NCBI GenBank assembly: GCA_022821085.1
Contig: JAJEEG010000006.1
Location: 1,199,330-1,263,329 of the forward strand
Source: Candidatus Latescibacterota bacterium
GTDB lineage: Bacteria; JAAXHH01
Direction of reading: 5' to 3'
Length of the DNA: 64,000 nt
Shown: positions 32,712 to 42,413 of the stretch, piece after piece
Layout: each line of letters starts with the position of its first letter
Numbering within the stretch: position 1 is the stretch's first letter
Position numbers and translations under genes: made by a program
The notes under the pieces: generated by a model
Seen by the model: only the letters and a program-made list of their open reading frames with translations
Told to the model about the DNA's origin: nothing
The model's database searches: none

Positions 32712-33689
32712 ATGTCGACGGACCGACACCGGATCGGCGTACAGGACTATATCGACTATCACCGCGACGGCTACCTCGTCGTCCGCGGACTCGTGCCTGA
32801 AGCGGAGGTGGAAGACATACGCCGCCATACCGAAGAACTGATGCATGGCAGGATTACCATCGACGGGGTCGATCCGCCGCCGTCCGGATTGACGTCCGAA
32901 GAGATGGGACAGCACTGGCTGCGCATACATATGCTTCACCGGAAACACGCGCTGCATGAGCGGTTTCTGCTGCAGCCTGGTATCCTGGACGTGCTCGAAG
33001 CCCTGATTGGTCCGGACGTGCTGGCGCTCCAGACCATGTTGTTCCTGAAACCGCCCGGACGCGAAGGCCAGGGTTTTCACCAGGACTCCTACTACATACC
33101 CACCTATCCCGATTCGTTGATCGGTTCCTGGCTGGCCGTGGATCACGCGGATGAAGAAAACGGTTGCGTGATGGTCATACCGGGATCGCACCACGAACCC
33201 ATTTATCCGGATGAGAACAAGCTTGGCCAGAACCACGCCGACGGCGCCATAGAGGACCTTGGGGTCATCGAGGGCGCCAGCGCGACGGATGAGTCCCGGA
33301 ACGGACTGGCCCCCATTGCCGTGAAGTACGCCGGACGCGAAGTGGCCGCGCGGATGGCGCCGGGCGATGTCCTGTTCATTCACGGCCATCTCCTGCACCG
33401 GTCGCACGGAAACCGGACCGTAACGCGGTTTCGCCGGGCATTCGTGGGTCATTACTGCAACGCGAGGTCCTGGGTGCCGTGGAACCATGGCGCCGACTTC
33501 GAGGGGCCGACCGCGAATCACCTCCACATCCTCGCCCGGGGAAACTCCCATCTGCCCTTCGCCATGCCGAAGTTCGGCACGCCATGCGACGCGCTCAATC
33601 CCAGGGAAACGGCCGGAGGCATGCGGCCGGCGCGCATGATGGGCGACATGCCCGCTTCGACCGTGAAGGGCGTCATGGTATCGCGTTGA
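32712..33689 (+). CDS. phytanoyl-CoA dioxygenase (PhyH) family protein
   Basis: A 325-residue PhyH-type oxygenase. The HxD pair is in FHQDSYYIP, and the third ligand in HGHLLHRSHGNRT; the following RRAF fits the oxoglutarate Arg. The ATG follows GGAGGAACGCACC. The MVIPGSHHEPIYP strand is a common PhyH block. Convergent with the suf operon; the 3' intergenic DNA holds a 34-base repeat. Confidence 0.88.
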   Translation: MSTDRHRIGVQDYIDYHRDGYLVVRGLVPEAEVEDIRRHTEELMHGRITIDGVDPPPSGLTSEEMGQHWLRIHMLHRKHALHERFLLQPGILDVLEALIGPDVLALQTMLFLKPPGREGQGFHQDSYYIPTYPDSLIGSWLAVDHADEENGCVMVIPGSHHEPIYPDENKLGQNHADGAIEDLGVIEGASATDESRNGLAPIAVKYAGREVAARMAPGDVLFIHGHLLHRSHGNRTVTRFRRAFVGHYCNARSWVPWNHGADFEGPTANHLHILARGNSHLPFAMPKFGTPCDALNPRETAGGMRPARMMGDMPASTVKGVMVSR

Positions 33690-33715
33690 CCGACTGGACA
33701 TCCGGCCAGAGGGAT

Positions 33716-33796
33716 GGATTCGACGGGAGCCGGAGACCGATTGGGTGACGGATTGGACGGGAACCGGAGACCGATTGGGCGACGGATTGGACCGGG
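33716..33796. repeat. 34-base tandem repeat, 2.4 copies
   Basis: Units at 33716-33749 and 33750-33783 differ at three positions; a third partial copy ends at 33796. Each contains GGAGACCGATTGGG. It fills the gap between the convergent PhyH and sufS genes. Confidence 0.9.
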
Positions 33797-33851
33797 TTCG
33801 GCGCGTCGGACTGCCGGACGGCCGCGCACCGAAGGCGCACGCGCAGAAAGA

Positions 33852-35132
33852 CTACGCGCTGAAGAGGTTCCGTGCCCGGTGGATAGCGGCGATCATGGTA
33901 TCGATCTCTTCGGAGGTGTTGTAGAAATACAGGCTTGCCCGCGCCGTCGCGCCGTAGGGCGTCCCGAGCCGGCGCATGAGGGGTTGTGCGCAGTGGTGCC
34001 CTGCGCGGATGGCGATGCCCTGGCGGTCCAGCACCGTCGACAGATCGCTGGGGTGCATGTCGTCCAGGTTGAAGGAGATCGCCCCTCCCCGGCCCGGCGC
34101 GTGACCGTAAACCGTCAGACCGTCGATTTCCGAAAGCCGTTCGATCGTGTAGTCCGTCAGCGCCCTTTCGTGGGTGTGTATATGCTCCACCCCGATGGCG
34201 GAGAGGTAGTCCACCACGTCGCCGAAGACGATGGCATGGGCGATGTTGGGGGTACCCGCCTCGAATTTCTCCGGGATGTCCGCGCAGGTGAACCCATCGA
34301 GCCGGACTTCGTCGATCATCGAGCCCCCGCCCATGTAGGGATCCATCGTTTCGAGCAAATCCGGCCGGCCGTATAGTCCGCCGATGCCGGTCGGACCGCA
34401 CATCTTGTGGCCGGAAAACGCAAAGAAGTCGCAGCCCAGCCGCGCTACGTCCACCGCCATGTGTGGCACGCTCTGGGCGGCATCCACGAAGACCAGCGCG
34501 CCGGCGTCGTGGGCCCGTTCCACGATGGCTTCGACCGGATTGACGGTGCCCAGCACGTTCGACATGTGCGCGATGGACACGATGCGCGTCCGCTCCGTGA
34601 TCAAGTCGTCCGCCTGGTCCATGTCGAGCGATCCGTCCTCGCGGATGTCGAAATACCGGAGCACGGCGCCGGTTTCCCGCGCAAGCATCTGCCAGGGCAC
34701 GATGTTGCTGTGGTGCTCCATGACCGAAAGCAAAATCTCGTCGCCCGCCCCGACGTTCTTCCGGCCCCAGGCGCTCGCCACAAGGTTGATGCCCTCGGTC
34801 GTGTTCCGCACGAAGACCAGGCTGCGGGCCGGCGCGTTGATGAAGCGCGCCACCCGTTCGCGGGCGGCCTCGTAGGCGTTGGTCGCCTCCTCGCTGAGCG
34901 TGTGGAGTCCGCGGTGCACGTTGGCGTTCAGCCGCGTATAGTAGTCTTCCAGGGCGTCGAGCACGGCCCGGGGTTTCTGCGACGTGGCACTGTTGTCGAG
35001 GTAGACCAGCGGCTTGCCGTGCACCTTCCGGTCCAGGATGGGGAAATCCCCGCGGTAACGCAGGGCGTGCTCGTCGGACAAGCGGACCGCGTCATCCAGC
35101 TTGCGCGGCGATTCTACCAGTGTTTCTTCCAT
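33852..35132 (-). CDS. sufS: SufS-type cysteine desulfurase
   Basis: A 426-residue class V PLP enzyme that takes sulfur from cysteine for Fe-S cluster assembly. Hallmarks are the start LVYLDNSATSQKP, the PLP lysine in FFAFSGHKMCGPTGIGGLYG, and the SufS-type active Cys C381 in RAGHHCAQP. It ends the suf operon, 20 bases after the sufT gene. No SufE or SufU gene is in the window. Confidence 0.95.
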   Translation of the reverse strand: MEETLVESPRKLDDAVRLSDEHALRYRGDFPILDRKVHGKPLVYLDNSATSQKPRAVLDALEDYYTRLNANVHRGLHTLSEEATNAYEAARERVARFINAPARSLVFVRNTTEGINLVASAWGRKNVGAGDEILLSVMEHHSNIVPWQMLARETGAVLRYFDIREDGSLDMDQADDLITERTRIVSIAHMSNVLGTVNPVEAIVERAHDAGALVFVDAAQSVPHMAVDVARLGCDFFAFSGHKMCGPTGIGGLYGRPDLLETMDPYMGGGSMIDEVRLDGFTCADIPEKFEAGTPNIAHAIVFGDVVDYLSAIGVEHIHTHERALTDYTIERLSEIDGLTVYGHAPGRGGAISFNLDDMHPSDLSTVLDRQGIAIRAGHHCAQPLMRRLGTPYGATARASLYFYNTSEEIDTMIAAIHRARNLFSA

Positions 35133-35152
35133 GATTCCCTATCCGTATCCGG

Positions 35153-35467
35153 TCAGTAGTCTATGCCGAGTTCGAGCTTGGCGTCTTCGGTCATCATGTC
35201 GATATGCCAGGGCGGTTCCCAGACGATCTCGATCAGGGCGTCCGACACTTCGTCCAGGTCCTTTACCTTGGTTTCCACCTCGGCGGGCAGCGACTGGGCC
35301 GCCGGACAGTTCGGCGACGTGAGCGTCATCTTGATGTTGGTCATGCCGTCCTGCTGCACGTCGATTTCGTAGATGAGTCCCATTTCATAGATGTTGACCG
35401 GGATCTCGGGGTCGTAGCACGTTTTCAATACGTCCACAATCCGTTCTTTAACGGCATCCGTATCCAT
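35153..35467 (-). CDS. sufT: SufT/MIP18 (DUF59) Fe-S assembly factor
   Basis: A 104-residue DUF59 protein. CYDPEIPVNIYEMGLIYEIDV and LTSPNCPAAQSLPAEVETKV are the family blocks, including the conserved Cys. SufT aids Fe-S maturation under high demand. Encoded between sufD and sufS. Confidence 0.9.
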   Translation of the reverse strand: MDTDAVKERIVDVLKTCYDPEIPVNIYEMGLIYEIDVQQDGMTNIKMTLTSPNCPAAQSLPAEVETKVKDLDEVSDALIEIVWEPPWHIDMMTEDAKLELGIDY

Positions 35468-35500
35468 TCGTAAAGCCCCTGTGCGCGTGTAAGGTATCCG

Positions 35501-36934
35501 CTATCTTTCCGTCCGACCCCGGGCCGTCGAAAGATCCCGGATGGTGGTTTCGAAAAGCGTATCCAGCGAGGTGCGGACAGCGTCGATCCCGAGACGCCGG
35601 ATCAGGTCGGCCGCGAACCCGTAGGTAAGGAGGTGGCATGCGCTGTCGTGGGACAGGCCGCGGGTCCGCAGGTAGAAGATCTGGTCTTCGTCGAGCTGGC
35701 CCACGGTGGCGCCGTGGGTGCACTTCACCTGGTCCGCGTAGATCTCGAGCTGCGGCTTGGTGTGTATCATCGCGTCGGACGAGAGCATCAGGTTCTTGTT
35801 CAGCTGCTTGGCGTCCGTCTCCTGTGCGTCCTGGTGAACGAACACCTTGCCGTTGAAAACGCCGCGGGACCGGCCCTCGAGGATGCCCTTGTACACCTCG
35901 TAACTGTCGCAGTTCGGCACAGCGTGATCGATGGCGGTGTGGTTGTCCACGTGCTGGTCGCCCGCGACCAGGTACAGTCCGTTCATGCGCACCACCGCGT
36001 GCTCGCCCGCGAGCCGGGCGTTCGTATCGTTCCGGGTCAACGCACCGCCCATGCTCATGTTGAAGGTGGAGATCCGGCCGTTTCCCTCCAGGTGGAGCTG
36101 GTTTGTGGACAGATGGGCGGCCCCCGGGCCCTCCCGGTTGATCCGGTAGTGTTCCACGTTACCGTCCCGCCCCACTGTGATTTCCGTAACGGCGTTGGTG
36201 AGGTAGGCCCGATCCGTCATGCCGGAATAACTCTCGACCACCTTGAGGCTTGCCCCATCGCCCGCTGCGATGAGCGTTCGCGGCTGCGTGGCCAGGGGCG
36301 CGTCGAGTCCGGCCGTTACGTAGTGCACGTGTACCGGGGTTTCCAGCACCCCCCCGCGCGGTACGTGGACGAACAGGCCGTTCTCGAAAAGGGCCGTGTT
36401 CAGTGCCGTCAGCCCGGAGCCTTCATAATCGGCATAGCGCGCGAGGTGTGGATGAACGAGCTCCGGATATTCTACGAGAGCGTCGGCGAGGCTGCTCACC
36501 ACGACACCCTGGGGCAAATCCGCCGTACGCGATAACGCGGGTGCATATGCGCCGTTTACGAAGACTAGCCGGTGCCAGCCGTCCTGGCCGAACTCGTATG
36601 GCGCGAGCGCGTCCTCGTCCAGCATCGCTTCCACTGGCCCGCCTGGTCCGCCTGGCTCGCCTGATCCGTCCGGTCCGCCTGGTCCGCCTGGTCCGCCTGG
36701 TCCAGCCTGGTAGGAGGTGTCCGCGATCTGCCGGAGATCGGTGTAAATCCAGTCTTCCTTGAGCGGAAAGGAAAGCTCGCGGGCGACCGGCATGCCGAGT
36801 TCCCGGAAGCGCTTCATGGCGTCCGAACGGATCCGGTGCAGCCAGAGCGGCGCATCCAGGGTCCGGATGCGGTCGTAAGCGTCATAAAACGTGGTGTATC
36901 TGCTGGTCGTCGCCTGCTTCAGTGATTCCGTCAT
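35501..36934 (-). CDS. sufD: SufD Fe-S scaffold subunit with GP-rich insert
   Basis: A 477-residue SufD, partner of SufB and SufC in the scaffold that builds Fe-S clusters. Signature FVHQDAQETDAKQLNKNLMLSSDAMIHTKPQLEIYADQVKCTHGATVGQLDE is present in the C-terminal beta-helix. An extra collagen-like Gly-Pro insert (residues ~77-100) arises from eight 9-base repeats; SufD homologues usually lack it. ATG at 36932-36934 fits the family N terminus (MTESLKQATTSRY). Next to sufC (28 bases). Confidence 0.93.
   Translation of the reverse strand: MTESLKQATTSRYTTFYDAYDRIRTLDAPLWLHRIRSDAMKRFRELGMPVARELSFPLKEDWIYTDLRQIADTSYQAGPGGPGGPGGPDGSGEPGGPGGPVEAMLDEDALAPYEFGQDGWHRLVFVNGAYAPALSRTADLPQGVVVSSLADALVEYPELVHPHLARYADYEGSGLTALNTALFENGLFVHVPRGGVLETPVHVHYVTAGLDAPLATQPRTLIAAGDGASLKVVESYSGMTDRAYLTNAVTEITVGRDGNVEHYRINREGPGAAHLSTNQLHLEGNGRISTFNMSMGGALTRNDTNARLAGEHAVVRMNGLYLVAGDQHVDNHTAIDHAVPNCDSYEVYKGILEGRSRGVFNGKVFVHQDAQETDAKQLNKNLMLSSDAMIHTKPQLEIYADQVKCTHGATVGQLDEDQIFYLRTRGLSHDSACHLLTYGFAADLIRRLGIDAVRTSLDTLFETTIRDLSTARGRTER
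36634..36705 (-). repeat. 8 x 9-base in-frame minisatellite in sufD
   Basis: Eight 9-base units of the CTGGTCCGC type, several identical, encode GGPGGPGGPDGSGEPGGPGG in SufD. Confidence 0.95.
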
Positions 36935-36962
36935 TTCGTGGTTCCATGCTCCCTGGATGAAT

Positions 36963-37727
36963 TCAACCCGCGGCTTCCACTTCTTCCCGTATCCATTCGT
37001 AGCCCTTTTCTTCCAGCTCAAAGGCCAGTTCTTTCCTGCCCGATTTCACGATCCGGCCCTGGTACATGACATGGACGTAGTCCGGCACGACGTAGTCCAG
37101 CAGCCGCTGGTAGTGGGTGATGACGATCATCGCGTTGTCCGCGGTGCGCTGCTGGTTGATCCCGTGGGCCACGATGCGCATGGCATCGATGTCCAGCCCG
37201 GAATCCGTCTCGTCCAGAATGGAGAGGGTCGGTTCGAGCACGGCCATGTGGAAGATCTCGTTGCGTTTCTTCTCGCCGCCGGAGAAGTCCTCGTTCACCG
37301 GGCGCCGGGCCAGTTCAGGGTCCATGTCGACCTGCTTCATCTTCTCGTTCAACAGCCGCCGGAACGCGCCGGCGCTTATCTCCGGCTCGCCGCGGTACTT
37401 CAGGCGTTCGTTCATCGCCGCCCGGAGGAAGTAGGCGTTGCTGACCCCGGGAATCTCCACCGGGTATTGAAAGGCCAGGAACATGCCCTCGTTGGCCCGC
37501 TCCTCGGGGGTGAGCTCGAAGAGATCCTTGTCCTGGAACCGTACCGTGCCTCCCGTTTCTTCGTATTCCTCGTGGCCGGCCAGGATCTTGCCCAGCGTGC
37601 TCTTCCCGGAGCCGTTGGGTCCCATGATCGCATGGACCTCGCCCCGGTCTACGGTCAGGTCGATCCCGTTTATGATGTCCTGGTCCTTGATCCCGCCGCG
37701 TAAATCCTTGATTTCTAGTAATGCCAT
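36963..37727 (-). CDS. sufC: SufC ATPase
   Basis: A 254-residue ABC-type ATPase of the Suf system. Walker A is GPNGSGKSTL, the signature FSGGEKKRNEI and Walker B LSILDETDSGLDID, all SufC-typical. It drives conformational change in SufB-SufD and acts in the cytoplasm. Between sufB and sufD. Confidence 0.96.
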   Translation of the reverse strand: MALLEIKDLRGGIKDQDIINGIDLTVDRGEVHAIMGPNGSGKSTLGKILAGHEEYEETGGTVRFQDKDLFELTPEERANEGMFLAFQYPVEIPGVSNAYFLRAAMNERLKYRGEPEISAGAFRRLLNEKMKQVDMDPELARRPVNEDFSGGEKKRNEIFHMAVLEPTLSILDETDSGLDIDAMRIVAHGINQQRTADNAMIVITHYQRLLDYVVPDYVHVMYQGRIVKSGRKELAFELEEKGYEWIREEVEAAG

Positions 37728-37798
37728 CTCGCTTGCTTTCTCCTGTTGTGATCCGCGGTTTTAGGCTTGGTCGTATTGGGCCTGGTCGCCCGTCCTCG

Positions 37799-39232
37799 TC
37801 AACCCACGCTGCCTTCCAGGCTGATCCCCAGCAGCTTCTTCGCCTCCACGGCGAATTCCATCGGCAATTCCTGGAAGACTTCCTTGCAGAAACCGTTGAT
37901 AATCATGGAAATGGCGTCTTCGGTGGAAATGCCCCGGGTCTTGCAATAGAAGAGCTGGTCCTCGCTGATCCGGGCCGTCGACGCTTCGTGTTCCACGCTC
38001 GCCGAGTTGTTTCCCACGTCGATATAGGGAAAGGTATGGGCGCCGCAGCGGTCGCCGATCAGCATCGAGTCGCACTGGGTGTAGTTCCGCGCCCCGTCCG
38101 CCTTCTTCAGGACCTGGATCCTTCCCCGGTAGACATTCTGGCCGTTGCCCGCGGAGATCCCCTTGGAAACCACGGTGCTGCGCGAGTTCTTGCCCACGTG
38201 GATCATCTTGGTCCCCGTGTCGGCCACCTGCTTGTTGCGGGTCAGCGCCACGGAATAGAACTCTCCGATGGAATGGTCGCCCTGCAGGATCACGCTGGGG
38301 TACTTCCACGTGATGGCCGATCCCGTTTCCACCTGGGTCCAGGAGATCTTGCTGTTCTCTCCCTTGCAGGCCCCGCGCTTGGTCACGAAGTTGTAGACGC
38401 CGCCCTTGCCTTCTTCGTTGCCGGGATACCAGTTCTGCACCGTGGAATACTTGATCTGCGCGTCCTTCAGGGCGACCAGTTCCACGACCGCCGCGTGCAG
38501 CTGGTTTTCGTCCCGCATGGGCGCGGTACAGCCTTCCAGGTAACTCACGTAGGAGCCTTCGTCGGCGATGATCAGCGTGCGCTCGAACTGGCCGGTTCCG
38601 GCCGTGTTGATGCGGAAGTAGGTGGAGAGTTCCATGGGACACCGGACGCCGGGCGGGATGTAGCAGAAGGAGCCGTCGCTGAAGACGGCCGAGTTCAGCG
38701 TCGCGAAGAAGTTGTCCCGGTACGGCACCACGGTGCCCAGGTATTTCTCCACCAGGTCGGGATGTTCCTGCGCCGCCTCGGAAAAGGAACAGAAGATGAT
38801 GCTCAGTTCGGCCAGCTTGTCCTTGAAGGTCGTGTGGACCGACACGCTGTCGAAGACCGCGTCGACGGCCACGCCCGCGAGCACCTTCTGCTCTTCCAGG
38901 GGAATGCCGAGCTTGTCGTATGTTTCCAGCAGTTCGGGGTCCACCTCGTCGAGGCTGTTGTACTGCGGCGTGTTCTTCGGCGCGGCGTAATAGACGATAT
39001 CCTGGTAGTCGACCGGCGGATAGGCCATGTACTGCCAGTTCGGCTCCTTCATCGTGAGCCAGTGCCGGTAGGCCTTCAGGCGCCACTCCAGCAGAAACGC
39101 GGGCTCGTTCTTCTTGGCGGATATGAACCGGATGATATCCTCGTTGAGCCCCGGCGGCGCCGTTTCCATTTCGATGTCGGTCACCCAGCCTTCTTTGTAT
39201 TCCTGCTGGGCTAAAGTTTCGATGGCTTCCAT
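37799..39232 (-). CDS. sufB: SufB Fe-S scaffold subunit
   Basis: A 477-residue SufB. Conserved blocks are [72 protein letters not shown] and the C-terminal [17 protein letters not shown]. Start ATG 39230-39232 has AAGGAG 5 bases upstream; the longer open frame beyond is not protein-like. It follows the Rrf2 gene by 110 bases. Confidence 0.96.
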   Translation of the reverse strand: MEAIETLAQQEYKEGWVTDIEMETAPPGLNEDIIRFISAKKNEPAFLLEWRLKAYRHWLTMKEPNWQYMAYPPVDYQDIVYYAAPKNTPQYNSLDEVDPELLETYDKLGIPLEEQKVLAGVAVDAVFDSVSVHTTFKDKLAELSIIFCSFSEAAQEHPDLVEKYLGTVVPYRDNFFATLNSAVFSDGSFCYIPPGVRCPMELSTYFRINTAGTGQFERTLIIADEGSYVSYLEGCTAPMRDENQLHAAVVELVALKDAQIKYSTVQNWYPGNEEGKGGVYNFVTKRGACKGENSKISWTQVETGSAITWKYPSVILQGDHSIGEFYSVALTRNKQVADTGTKMIHVGKNSRSTVVSKGISAGNGQNVYRGRIQVLKKADGARNYTQCDSMLIGDRCGAHTFPYIDVGNNSASVEHEASTARISEDQLFYCKTRGISTEDAISMIINGFCKEVFQELPMEFAVEAKKLLGISLEGSVG

Positions 39233-39342
39233 TGCGTCTCCTTGAAACGATTTAATACTGCCTTGCTGATCCCGCCGTTCATGTACCGTGTACCGCCGTG
39301 ACGGACCTGGTGTGCCGGACCCGCCGTGCCGAACCTGCTGTG

Positions 39343-39861
39343 CTAGCGGCCTATCTGGATCGTGCCGCCCATCGCCTGGTCCCGCATGGTCTCCTGGGAG
39401 ACCTGCTCCACCACCTCGAGGACCTGGTGTTCGGTCTGCAGCAGATCCATGAGGGTAATGTGATCGAGCACGCCGGCCAGGTACCGGGCCAGGACCGTCC
39501 AGACCGGCCGGATGGCGCAGGCGTTCAGGTGCGTGCAAGCCTCCAGGTGACCGGAGAAATGATCGCACATGTGGCTGTCCGGGCTGGTAATCACGATGCC
39601 CTCTTCCGAACTCAGGGCGCGCATGACCTCGCCCAGCGTTATGCTTCGCGGTTCCCGGGCCAGCGCGTAGCCGCCCCGGATCCCCCGCACGCTTCGGACC
39701 AGTTCCGCCCGCCTGAGGATCATCAGCAGCTTGGATACGTAGTCCAGGGAAATGCCTTCCGACTCGGCGATCTGCCGTCCCGTAACCGGGTCGCGGGAAT
39801 GGTATCGCGCCAGCTGCAGAATACACCTTAGTCCGTACTCTTCCTGGGCGGTCACTTTCAT
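39343..39861 (-). CDS. Rrf2-family (SufR/IscR-like) Fe-S regulator
   Basis: A 172-residue winged-helix regulator. [29 protein letters not shown] is the DNA-binding part and C99, C109 and C115 (CDH, ACT, NAC spacing) can hold a 2Fe-2S or 4Fe-4S cluster. It heads the suf operon, so it probably autoregulates it. GGAGG is 7 bases upstream of the chosen ATG at 39859-39861. Confidence 0.93.
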   Translation of the reverse strand: MKVTAQEEYGLRCILQLARYHSRDPVTGRQIAESEGISLDYVSKLLMILRRAELVRSVRGIRGGYALAREPRSITLGEVMRALSSEEGIVITSPDSHMCDHFSGHLEACTHLNACAIRPVWTVLARYLAGVLDHITLMDLLQTEHQVLEVVEQVSQETMRDQAMGGTIQIGR

Positions 39862-39897
39862 GATCAAGCCTCCATCCAAAGGTCAAATCGCACTGTG

Positions 39898-39925
39898 AAT
39901 ATAGCAAACCTGACTTTTATGTCAA
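39898..39925 (-). promoter_or_regulatory. strong sigma-70-like promoter of the suf operon
   Basis: On the minus strand TTGACA (39920-39925) and TATATT (39898-39903) are 16 bases apart, close to consensus. The start codon of the Rrf2 gene is about 30 bases past the expected start site. Confidence 0.8.
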
Positions 39926-39955
39926 GTATTATCTAGACTTTTATGTCAGGTATTA
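39912..39955. promoter_or_regulatory. 20-base direct repeat, 24-base period, likely Rrf2 operator
   Basis: GACTTTTATGTCARGTATTA occurs at 39912-39931 and 39936-39955; the first copy, with the preceding T, contains TGAC-N6-GTCA and covers the -35 box. Overlap with the promoter and adjacency to the Rrf2 gene suggest autoregulation. Confidence 0.6.
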
Positions 39956-40142
39956 GTCCGGGGGGTATCGAAGCGGTTGTCGCGAGCGGATCCTGCTGTG
40001 ATTTGCCCCGTGCCGGCCGCTCAAAGCATGATGCCGCCTCTGCCTGCTCGATCTCCTTGACATCGAAGGCGACCGGCGTTACCGTCGGTCCCATATCCAC
40101 TTAGTCGATTAACACGCTATAACGAGGACACCAGACCATCCC

Positions 40143-41237
40143 ATGTCCGAAAAACTCGATGTGCGCAAACTCCCCGGTACCCGGATCGTCGACGCGGCCG
40201 TGGGACAAGGTTATTTCCCGGTCATAACCCGCCTGGGCGGCAGTGAACTGCTCATGGCCTACCGTGGCGGCGCCGCGCACATGGGCCTGGGCGGGCGGCT
40301 GGACGTTGGGCGCTCCCTGGACGGCGGCCTGACCTGGTCCACGCCCGCGACCGTGGCCGACAGCGAACGGGACGACCGCAACCCGGCACTCGGCATGGCA
40401 CCGGACGGCACGATCGTGCTTGCCTACCACTGGCAGGGTTCCTATGACGAAGAGGGCGCCTGGAAACCGGAATTGGGCAGGGCCGATACCCGGGTCGTAT
40501 GCTCGGCGGACGGCGGCCATTCCTGGGTGGACGACGCGCTCATCGACTATGCCCCGATCAACGGCGCCTCACCCTTCGGCAAGATCATCACGGCAGCCGG
40601 CGTCATGCACATGCTGATCTACGGTGGAGGATCCACGATGTGCGAGGCCGGGGAGGGAACGGTCCGCGTCGGCCCCGCGTCGACCCCGACCTACATCCTC
40701 CGGTCCACGGACAACGGCCGTTCCTGGGGGGATCCGACCCTGGTGGCGCTTGGGCTGAACGAATCGGACGTGGCCGTTCTCCCCGACGGCCGCTGGCTGT
40801 TCGTCGCCCGTTCGGAGGAACGCGCCGAGCAAGCGTTGTATTCCTGCGTTTCGGAGGACGGCGGGTACACCTGGCGTTTGGTCGGCCGGGTGACGGACGC
40901 GAAGGAACACCCGCCCGACCTCACCGTGTTGCCCAACGGCTGGCTGCTGCTCGTCTTCGGGCGGCGGCATCCGCCCTTCGGCGTGGAGGGCCTGATCAGC
41001 CGGGACGGCGGGATGACCTGGGACGACCGGAGACTGGTCCTGGACGATACCCTGCCCGGTGGTGACATCGGCTATCCCTCCACCGCGCGAATCGACGACG
41101 GCCGGCTGGTCACGGCCTACTACACGGCGGGGACACCGGACAGGCAGTGGGAGATGTTCCGCGCCTCGGACGTCGCCTGCAAGGTTGTGTCCTACGATGC
41201 AACCAGCCTGATTCACCACTGGAACAAAACTACGTAA
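40143..41237 (+). CDS. sialidase-like BNR-repeat protein
   Basis: A 364-residue six-bladed propeller. Five Asp boxes are visible: SLDGGLTW, SADGGHSW, STDNGRSW, SEDGGYTW and SRDGGMTW. No signal peptide is present, so it is cytoplasmic or non-secreted. The catalytic Arg triad of true sialidases cannot be confirmed. It is followed by another BNR gene after 39 bases. Confidence 0.8.
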   Translation: MSEKLDVRKLPGTRIVDAAVGQGYFPVITRLGGSELLMAYRGGAAHMGLGGRLDVGRSLDGGLTWSTPATVADSERDDRNPALGMAPDGTIVLAYHWQGSYDEEGAWKPELGRADTRVVCSADGGHSWVDDALIDYAPINGASPFGKIITAAGVMHMLIYGGGSTMCEAGEGTVRVGPASTPTYILRSTDNGRSWGDPTLVALGLNESDVAVLPDGRWLFVARSEERAEQALYSCVSEDGGYTWRLVGRVTDAKEHPPDLTVLPNGWLLLVFGRRHPPFGVEGLISRDGGMTWDDRRLVLDDTLPGGDIGYPSTARIDDGRLVTAYYTAGTPDRQWEMFRASDVACKVVSYDATSLIHHWNKTT

Positions 41238-41276
41238 CAACCTGTCCAGGAATGGGTTACGGTTCGGGAGACCTGC

Positions 41277-42407
41277 GTGAGAGTCCTTGATGCCGGCACG
41301 GTCTGCGACGGCCATCCAATCCCGGAGCACCGCAGGAACTGCGCCTTCACCACGATCAACCAGCTGCATGACGGCACAATGCTCGTCTCGGGCCGCTGGG
41401 GCTCGGCACGCGATTCGGTGGACGGGCACGCCTGTATCTGGGCGACCGCCGATGACGGTCGGAACTGGAGTCTGCGTTACGACGGCTTCGGGAAGGCATC
41501 CTGGGACGGCACGCCGGGTGAGGTGAAGGGACTGACCAGTACGGAGCTCGCTCCGGGGAAGCTCAGGGCAACGGCCCTCTGGGTCGACCGTTCCGACCCC
41601 GGTCTTCCCTTTATCCATCCGGAGACGCAGGGCCTGCTGCCCATGCGCATCATGCACGTCGATTCCGAGGACGGCGGCTGCACCTGGAGTCCGCCGCGCC
41701 GCATGGAAACTTCCCCCCATCTCGCCGCTTCACCCTGTTCGCATGCTGTCATCCGGCTGCCCGGCGGCGTCCTCGTACAACCCTACGAACTGTGGAAGGA
41801 ATACGACGACCCGACCCCCGGCCGGCCCATGGCGCGGCTGCGCTTCTCCCGGGACGGCGGCCGGACCTGGCCGGAGTTCGCCACCGTGGCACGCCATCCG
41901 GAAAACGCGCTGGCCTACTGGGACCAGCGGCTTGCCATCCATCCCGGAGACGGGCGTCTCGCAGCCACGTTCTGGACCCATGATTTCAACGCGGGCGTCG
42001 ACATCGACATTCATATCGCCTACGGCTCGCCCGATGGAAGGTCGTGGACAACCCCGCGCGGTACCGGCCTGCCCGGCCAGCACTGCCAGCCCCTGTCCCT
42101 GGGCGGCGACCGGCTGCTGGCTGCCTATCCGCAGCGGCGGGATCCCCCCGGCATCGTACTTTCCATCAGCGAGGACTTCGGGGCGCACTGGGACCGCGCG
42201 CAGGATCTCCTGGTCTACGACAGCACCGCCGGCACCGAATCCGGCGCAGGCGGCGGGCGGACCCAGTCTGAACTGTGGGGTGACATGGAACGTTGGCGTT
42301 TCGGGCATCCCCGGATGGTGCGGTTGCCGGACAACGAGGTGTTCGTTGTTTACTATGCGGGCGATGATGTCGTCAAGACCGCGCGGTGGGCGCGGGTGCG
42401 TGTTTAG
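41277..42407 (+). CDS. sialidase-like BNR-repeat protein
   Basis: A 376-residue BNR-type propeller with Asp boxes such as ADDGRNW, SEDGGCTW, SRDGGRTW and SEDFGAHW. GTG start at 41277 follows GGGAG by 6 bases. It is close in kind to its upstream neighbour but not a simple duplicate. Convergent with the enolase-superfamily gene, 6 bases apart. Confidence 0.8.
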   Translation: MRVLDAGTVCDGHPIPEHRRNCAFTTINQLHDGTMLVSGRWGSARDSVDGHACIWATADDGRNWSLRYDGFGKASWDGTPGEVKGLTSTELAPGKLRATALWVDRSDPGLPFIHPETQGLLPMRIMHVDSEDGGCTWSPPRRMETSPHLAASPCSHAVIRLPGGVLVQPYELWKEYDDPTPGRPMARLRFSRDGGRTWPEFATVARHPENALAYWDQRLAIHPGDGRLAATFWTHDFNAGVDIDIHIAYGSPDGRSWTTPRGTGLPGQHCQPLSLGGDRLLAAYPQRRDPPGIVLSISEDFGAHWDRAQDLLVYDSTAGTESGAGGGRTQSELWGDMERWRFGHPRMVRLPDNEVFVVYYAGDDVVKTARWARVRV

Positions 42408-42413
42408 CCGGCT

